Position numbers and translations under genes: made by a program
The notes under the pieces: generated by a model
Databases searched by the model: none
The model's input: only the letters and a program-made list of their open reading frames with translations
Told to the model about the DNA's origin: nothing
Shown here: positions 5,263 through 9,445 of the stretch, piece by piece
How positions within the stretch are numbered: position 1 is the first letter of the stretch
Layout of the letters: each line of letters starts with the position of its first letter
NCBI GenBank assembly: GCA_041476545.1
Contig: JBGOTP010000199.1
Span: 1-9,445, forward strand
Source: JBGOTP01 sp041476545
Lineage (GTDB): Bacteria; Acidobacteriota; Vicinamibacteria; Vicinamibacterales; CAVVIG01
Direction: 5' to 3'
Length of the DNA stretch: 9,445 nucleotides

Positions 5263-7170
5263 TCAATCCGTGGCTGGCAGCGGCACGGTCGCGGGAGGCG
5301 GGGGAGTCGTCACGCCAAGCAACCGGCGCAACTCTTCGCCTTCCATCACCTCGATCTCCAGCAGTCGGCGCGTCACCGCTTCGAGGTCCGCGCGATGCTC
5401 GGTGAGGATCCGGCGCGCCGTATCGTGCGCGTCGGTGAGGATTCTCTTGATCTCGCCATCGATCTTCTGCACCGTCGCTTCGCCATAGAGGCCGCGCTCC
5501 TGCGCGATCGGCATGTCCAGAAACCGCGCGCGCTTGTTGGCCTCGTAGCTGATCGCGCCGAGCGCGTCGCTCATGCCCCACTCGGTGACCATCGCGCGGG
5601 CGATGTCGCTGGCGCGCTGCAGGTCGTTCTGCGCGCCTGTTGAGATGTCGCCGAGCGCGATTTCCTCCGCCGTGCGGCCGCCAAGCAGCACTGCGAGCTG
5701 GTTGAGGAGATCCGCACGCAGCATCAGGTACCGGTCTTCGAGCGGCAGCTGCATCGTGTAGCCCAGCGCGCCAAATCCCCGCTGCACGATGGACAGCTTG
5801 TGCACCGGGTCGAGATTGGGGAGAACGGTGGCGACGATGGCGTGACCGGATTCGTGGTACGCGACGATCTCACGCTCCTTCGGGCTCATGACGCGCTTCT
5901 TCTCGATGCCGGCAATCAGGCGATCGATCGCGGATTCAAAATCCTTGGTGCCGACCGTGGTCTGATCGTTGCGCGCGGCGAGCAGGGCCGCCTCGTTCAC
6001 GAGGTTGGCGAGGTCCGCGCCGGCAAACCCGGCTGTCCTGGCGGCCACGACCTTCAAATCCACATCGGGTGAGATCTTCACGGTCCTCGCGTGGATGCGG
6101 AGGATCGCTTCCCGTCCTTTGATGTCGGGCTTGTCGACGAGCACCTGCCGATCGAAACGCCCCGGACGCAGAAGAGCGACATCGAGCACTTCGGGCCGGT
6201 TCGTCGCGGCCATGATGATGACGCCCTTGCGGGAATCGAAGCCGTCCATTTCCGCGAGCAGCTGATTGAGCGTCTGCTCGCGCTCCTCGTGACTGCCGAA
6301 GGGGCTCTGCGTGCGCGCCTTGCCCAGCGCATCAAGCTCGTCGATGAAGACAATACAGGGCGCTTTCGCTTCGGCCTGCTGGAACAGGTCGCGGATGCGC
6401 GCGGCGCCTACACCGACGAACATCTCGACAAATTCCGATCCGCTCATGCTGAAAAACGGCACGTGCGCTTCTCCGGCCACGGCGCGCGCCAACAGCGTCT
6501 TGCCCGTGCCCGGCGGGCCGACGAGCAGCACGCCCTTCGGAATCCGTCCGCCCAGGTTCGTGTACTTCTTCGGAGTCTTGAGGAACTCGACGATTTCCTT
6601 GAGCTCGTCTTCGGCTTCATCGACCCCCGCGACGTCGCTGAAGCGGACTTTCACCTCGTCGTCCGCGTAGATCTTTGCCTTGCTGCGGGCAAACGACATC
6701 ACGCCGCCTTCGGCGCTTCCCATGCGTCGAAAGAAGAAGCCCCAGATGGCGACGATGAAGACGATCGGAAGGAGCCAGCTCAGGAGGTCGGGCAGCCAGC
6801 GGTTGACGAGATCGCCGCTGTACTTCACGCCGCTCGCATCGAGTTCCTCGGCCAGCTTGGGGTCTTCGATACGCGTGGTTGTGAACTTGTCCGACTGCTT
6901 GGAGTCCTTCGTGACCGCCTGTTTCAACGTGCCCCGGACGAGCTGGTCGCCAACGACCACCTCGGCCACCGCGCCACTTTTCACGAGAGACTTGAACTCG
7001 CTGTACGGAATCTGATGCGCGGCCGGGAGGAAGCTCGACCAGAGGCCTTGCGCCAGGACGAGCAGCAGCAGCAGCGCGAGGCCGTACCAAAGTGTCGACG
7101 GCGGTCGCGTATTCAGCGGCCCCTTTCCGCGGCGATCGGTGGCGCGTGGTGTCTGCTTGAAAGGTGGCAT
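5263..7170 (-). CDS. ftsH: FtsH, membrane-bound ATP-dependent zinc metalloprotease
   Basis: This 635-residue protein has the complete FtsH layout. Membrane segments lie near 27-48 and 125-147, around a periplasmic domain. The AAA+ module follows, with Walker A GPPGTGKT (218-225), pore motif FVG (251-253), Walker B CIVFIDELD (272-280) and a second region of homology with arginine fingers R335 and R338 (LLRPGRFDRQ). The peptidase domain has HESGH (439-443) and a third zinc ligand D516 (TGAQND). The tail is Pro-rich (TTPPPPATVPLP). All catalytic residues are present, so it should form a hexamer in the inner membrane that degrades misfolded membrane proteins and short-lived regulators. Its ATG shares one base with the clpB stop (TAATG), so translation is coupled to clpB. 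Whether this is the only FtsH in the genome cannot be told. Confidence 0.97.
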   Translation of the reverse strand: MPPFKQTPRATDRRGKGPLNTRPPSTLWYGLALLLLLVLAQGLWSSFLPAAHQIPYSEFKSLVKSGAVAEVVVGDQLVRGTLKQAVTKDSKQSDKFTTTRIEDPKLAEELDASGVKYSGDLVNRWLPDLLSWLLPIVFIVAIWGFFFRRMGSAEGGVMSFARSKAKIYADDEVKVRFSDVAGVDEAEDELKEIVEFLKTPKKYTNLGGRIPKGVLLVGPPGTGKTLLARAVAGEAHVPFFSMSGSEFVEMFVGVGAARIRDLFQQAEAKAPCIVFIDELDALGKARTQSPFGSHEEREQTLNQLLAEMDGFDSRKGVIIMAATNRPEVLDVALLRPGRFDRQVLVDKPDIKGREAILRIHARTVKISPDVDLKVVAARTAGFAGADLANLVNEAALLAARNDQTTVGTKDFESAIDRLIAGIEKKRVMSPKEREIVAYHESGHAIVATVLPNLDPVHKLSIVQRGFGALGYTMQLPLEDRYLMLRADLLNQLAVLLGGRTAEEIALGDISTGAQNDLQRASDIARAMVTEWGMSDALGAISYEANKRARFLDMPIAQERGLYGEATVQKIDGEIKRILTDAHDTARRILTEHRADLEAVTRRLLEIEVMEGEELRRLLGVTTPPPPATVPLPATD

Positions 7171-9445
7171 TATGTGTTGACCGCCTCGCGTTTCTCGAAC
7201 TGCAATGCACCGTTCCTGACGTCCACGATGATGGTGTCGCCTTCCCCGAAGGTTCCCTCCAGCACCCGGAGTGCGAGCGGATCGAGCACGCGGCGCTGAA
7301 TCGTGCGCTTGAGCGGCCGTGCCCCGTATGCCGGATCATAACCTTCCCGCACAATCTGGTCCTTGGCGGCATCGGTGAGCTGCACGTGGATTTTCCGTTC
7401 GGCCAGGCGCTTGATCAAGCCGCCCAGCTGAATATCGATGATCTGCTTCATGTGGTCGCGGCCGAGCGCATGGAAGAAGATGATTTCGTCGATGCGATTC
7501 AGGAACTCCGGCCTGAAGTGCGACCGCAGCGCGTCCATGACGTGTCGCCGCGTCTCTTCGTCGAGCGAGGCGGAGCTCTCGATATTGTGGCCGGCCGTAT
7601 CGGCGATGAACTGGCTGCCGAGATTCGACGTCATGATGACCACGGTGTTCTTGAAGTCGACCGTTCGGCCCTTGCCGTCCGTCAACCGCCCATCGTCCAG
7701 CAGCTGCAGAAGCACATTCAGAACCTCGGCGTGGGCCTTCTCGACTTCGTCGAGGAGCACGACGGCGTACGGACGCCGGCGCACGGCTTCGGTCAGTTGT
7801 CCGGCTTCCTCGTAGCCCACGTAACCAGGGGGCGCGCCGATCATCCGCGACACCGTGTGCTTCTCCTGATACTCCGACATGTCGATGCGCACCATCGCCT
7901 GCTCATCGTCGAACAGAAACTCGGCGAGCGCGCGGCCGAGTTCGGTCTTGCCGACGCCGGTTGGGCCGAGAAACAGAAAGCTGCCAAGCGGCCGGTTCGG
8001 ATCCTGGAGGCCGGCCCGTGCGCGACGGATCGAGTTGGCCACGGCGGTGATCGCCTCGTGCTGTCCAATCACCCGATGGTGCAGCCGCTCCTCCATGTGA
8101 ATGAGTTTCTGGACTTCGCCCTCCATCAACCGGCTGACGGGGATGTGGGTCCACTTGCTGACGACCTCGGCAATGTCCTCCTCGTCCACCTCTTCCTTCA
8201 GCATGCGCGGTCCCTGCTGCACGCTCGTCATCCGGGCTTCCGCCTCCTTGAGCCGGCGATCGAGATCAGGCACCTTTCCGTATTGCAACTCCGAGGCCTT
8301 CGTGTAGTCGCCGCTCCGTTGCGCTCGCTCGATCTCGAGGCGGACGGTTTCCAGTTCCTCGCGCAGCGTCCGCGCCTGCTGAATCCCCTCCTTCTCCTGT
8401 TGCCAGCGCGACGCGAGTCGGGCGCGGTCTTCCTTGAGGTCGGCCAGTTCCTTGTCGAGCTTCCCCAGACGCTCGACCGATGCCTTGTCCTTTTCCTTGC
8501 GAAGCGCTTCCCGCTCGATTTCGAGCTGCATGATCCGGCGCTCGATCTCGTCGAGTTCCACCGGCATTGAGTCGATCTCCATGCGGAGCTTCGAAGCGGC
8601 TTCGTCCACCAGGTCGATGGCCTTGTCCGGGAGGAACCGATCCGCGATGTACCGGTTGGACAGGACGGCCGCCGCCACCAGGGCGGAGTCCTTGAACGTC
8701 ACCCCGTGATGGATTTCGTAGCGTTCGCGCAATCCGCGCAGAATGCTGATGGTGTCTTCCACGGTGGGTTCGTCGACCAGCACGGTCTGGAAGCGCCGCT
8801 CGAGCGCGGCGTCCTTCTCGATGTACTTGCGGTATTCATCGAGTGTTGTGGCGCCGACGGTGTGGAGCTCGCCGCGGGCGAGCATCGGCTTCAGCATGTT
8901 CGACGCATCCATCGATCCCTCGGACGCCCCGGCGCCGACCACCGTGTGCAGCTCGTCGATGAAGAGAATGACCTGGCCCTCGGAATCGGTAATCTCCTTG
9001 AGCACCGCTTTCAGGCGTTCCTCGAACTCACCGCGGTATTTGGCGCCGGCGACGAGCGCGCCCATGTCGAGCGCCACGATCCGCTTGGACTTGAGTCCTT
9101 CGGGAACGTCACCCCGGATGATGCGGCTCGCCAGACCTTCGACGATGGCGGTCTTGCCGACGCCGGGTTCGCCGATGAGGACCGGGTTGTTCTTCGTGCG
9201 CCGTGACAGGACCTGGATGACCCGGCGAATCTCTTCGTCCCGGCCGATGACCGGGTCGAGCTTGCCTTTGCGCGCCAGTTCGGTGAGGTCGCGGCCGTAG
9301 CGCTCGAGGGCCTGGTAGGTGCTTTCGGGATTCTGGCTCGTCACGCGCTGCGATCCGCGAACGCTCGTGAGGGCAGCGAAAATCTTGTCGCGCGTGAGGC
9401 CGCGATCGGTCAGCAGCTTCGCGGCGGGGGAGCGTCCCGTCTCCG
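7170..9445 (-). CDS. clpB: ClpB, ATP-dependent protein disaggregase (5' end outside window)
   Basis: The visible 757 residues lack roughly the first 110 of a family usually about 860 long. The frame is open to the window edge, so the GTG at 9344 is not the start. Visible numbering: the end of the N-domain with the linker QRVTSQNPESTYQAL; NBD1 with Walker A GEPGVGKT (91-98), pore loop KYRG (135-138) and Walker B VILFIDE (158-164); a charged coiled-coil middle domain at about 288-430, the feature that separates ClpB from ClpA/ClpC; NBD2 with Walker A GPTGVGKT (493-500), pore loop GYVG (540-543), Walker B VVLLDE (561-566) and sensor-2 GARPLKR (707-713). No ClpP-binding IGL/IGF loop was noticed, as expected for ClpB. 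It is a cytosolic hexamer that, with DnaK/DnaJ/GrpE, pulls proteins out of aggregates. It is followed directly by ftsH. Confidence 0.97.
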   Translation of the reverse strand, partial: ETGRSPAAKLLTDRGLTRDKIFAALTSVRGSQRVTSQNPESTYQALERYGRDLTELARKGKLDPVIGRDEEIRRVIQVLSRRTKNNPVLIGEPGVGKTAIVEGLASRIIRGDVPEGLKSKRIVALDMGALVAGAKYRGEFEERLKAVLKEITDSEGQVILFIDELHTVVGAGASEGSMDASNMLKPMLARGELHTVGATTLDEYRKYIEKDAALERRFQTVLVDEPTVEDTISILRGLRERYEIHHGVTFKDSALVAAAVLSNRYIADRFLPDKAIDLVDEAASKLRMEIDSMPVELDEIERRIMQLEIEREALRKEKDKASVERLGKLDKELADLKEDRARLASRWQQEKEGIQQARTLREELETVRLEIERAQRSGDYTKASELQYGKVPDLDRRLKEAEARMTSVQQGPRMLKEEVDEEDIAEVVSKWTHIPVSRLMEGEVQKLIHMEERLHHRVIGQHEAITAVANSIRRARAGLQDPNRPLGSFLFLGPTGVGKTELGRALAEFLFDDEQAMVRIDMSEYQEKHTVSRMIGAPPGYVGYEEAGQLTEAVRRRPYAVVLLDEVEKAHAEVLNVLLQLLDDGRLTDGKGRTVDFKNTVVIMTSNLGSQFIADTAGHNIESSASLDEETRRHVMDALRSHFRPEFLNRIDEIIFFHALGRDHMKQIIDIQLGGLIKRLAERKIHVQLTDAAKDQIVREGYDPAYGARPLKRTIQRRVLDPLALRVLEGTFGEGDTIIVDVRNGALQFEKREAVNT

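Noticed and set aside
6091..7299. 402-codon open frame on the plus strand
   Set aside because: It is antisense to ftsH, has no recognisable domain, and arises from GC-rich codon bias in the real gene.
7164..8570. 468-codon open frame on the plus strand
   Set aside because: It is exactly antisense to clpB and rich in His/Leu/Arg as expected for a shadow. No family is recognised.
1..9445. CRISPR array, tRNA or phage att site
   Set aside because: No regularly spaced repeats, tRNA-like cloverleaf or integrase gene was found on either strand.

Overview
The window reads as a GC-rich chromosomal segment from a free-living bacterium. Soil-type Acidobacteriota (Vicinamibacteria-like) or a similar phylum fits best. 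The basis is a secreted NHL propeller, a DUF433/DUF5615 toxin-antitoxin pair, an AGCTG-rich intergenic repeat, and the style of the FtsH and ClpB proteins. This placement is inference; there is no rRNA or other phylogenetic marker here.

Left part (1-651, + strand): the tail of a DUF433 antitoxin-like gene is followed 3 nt later by a DUF5615 PIN-like toxin gene. The toxin frame runs about 60 codons past the usual end, which suggests 3' decay or a frameshift. Antisense to that extension is a short signal-peptide-like reading frame that may be the stump of another gene.

Central unit (683-4058, + strand): a TetR-family regulator is followed by a secreted NHL/PAL-like beta-propeller protein and a MATE efflux transporter. 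The propeller and transporter genes overlap by GTGA and must be co-expressed. An 18-bp element matching at 15 of 18 positions lies in front of both tetR and the propeller gene. In the second copy it contains a perfect TATGA-N3-TCATA dyad. This is the best candidate operator, and it makes the three genes a plausible inducible efflux module with a periplasmic or extracellular partner.

Scar region (about 4045-5262): the transporter gene ends with AAGGAG-N4-ATGA, a start signal for a downstream gene that is no longer there. Next comes the 3' fragment of an AbiEii/AbiGii-type nucleotidyltransferase toxin gene on the minus strand. It abuts a 5'-truncated, inactivated IS256-family (Mutator) transposase carrying a lost Asp-Gly pair, a stop codon and a frameshift, with a probable right inverted repeat near 4978-5004. 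The rest, up to 5262, is non-coding with hairpins and AGCTG repeats.

Right part (5263-9445, - strand): clpB (5' end outside the window) and ftsH share one base (TAATG), so the disaggregase and the membrane AAA+ zinc protease are translationally coupled. Both look intact, with all catalytic motifs. This is a housekeeping protein quality-control operon.
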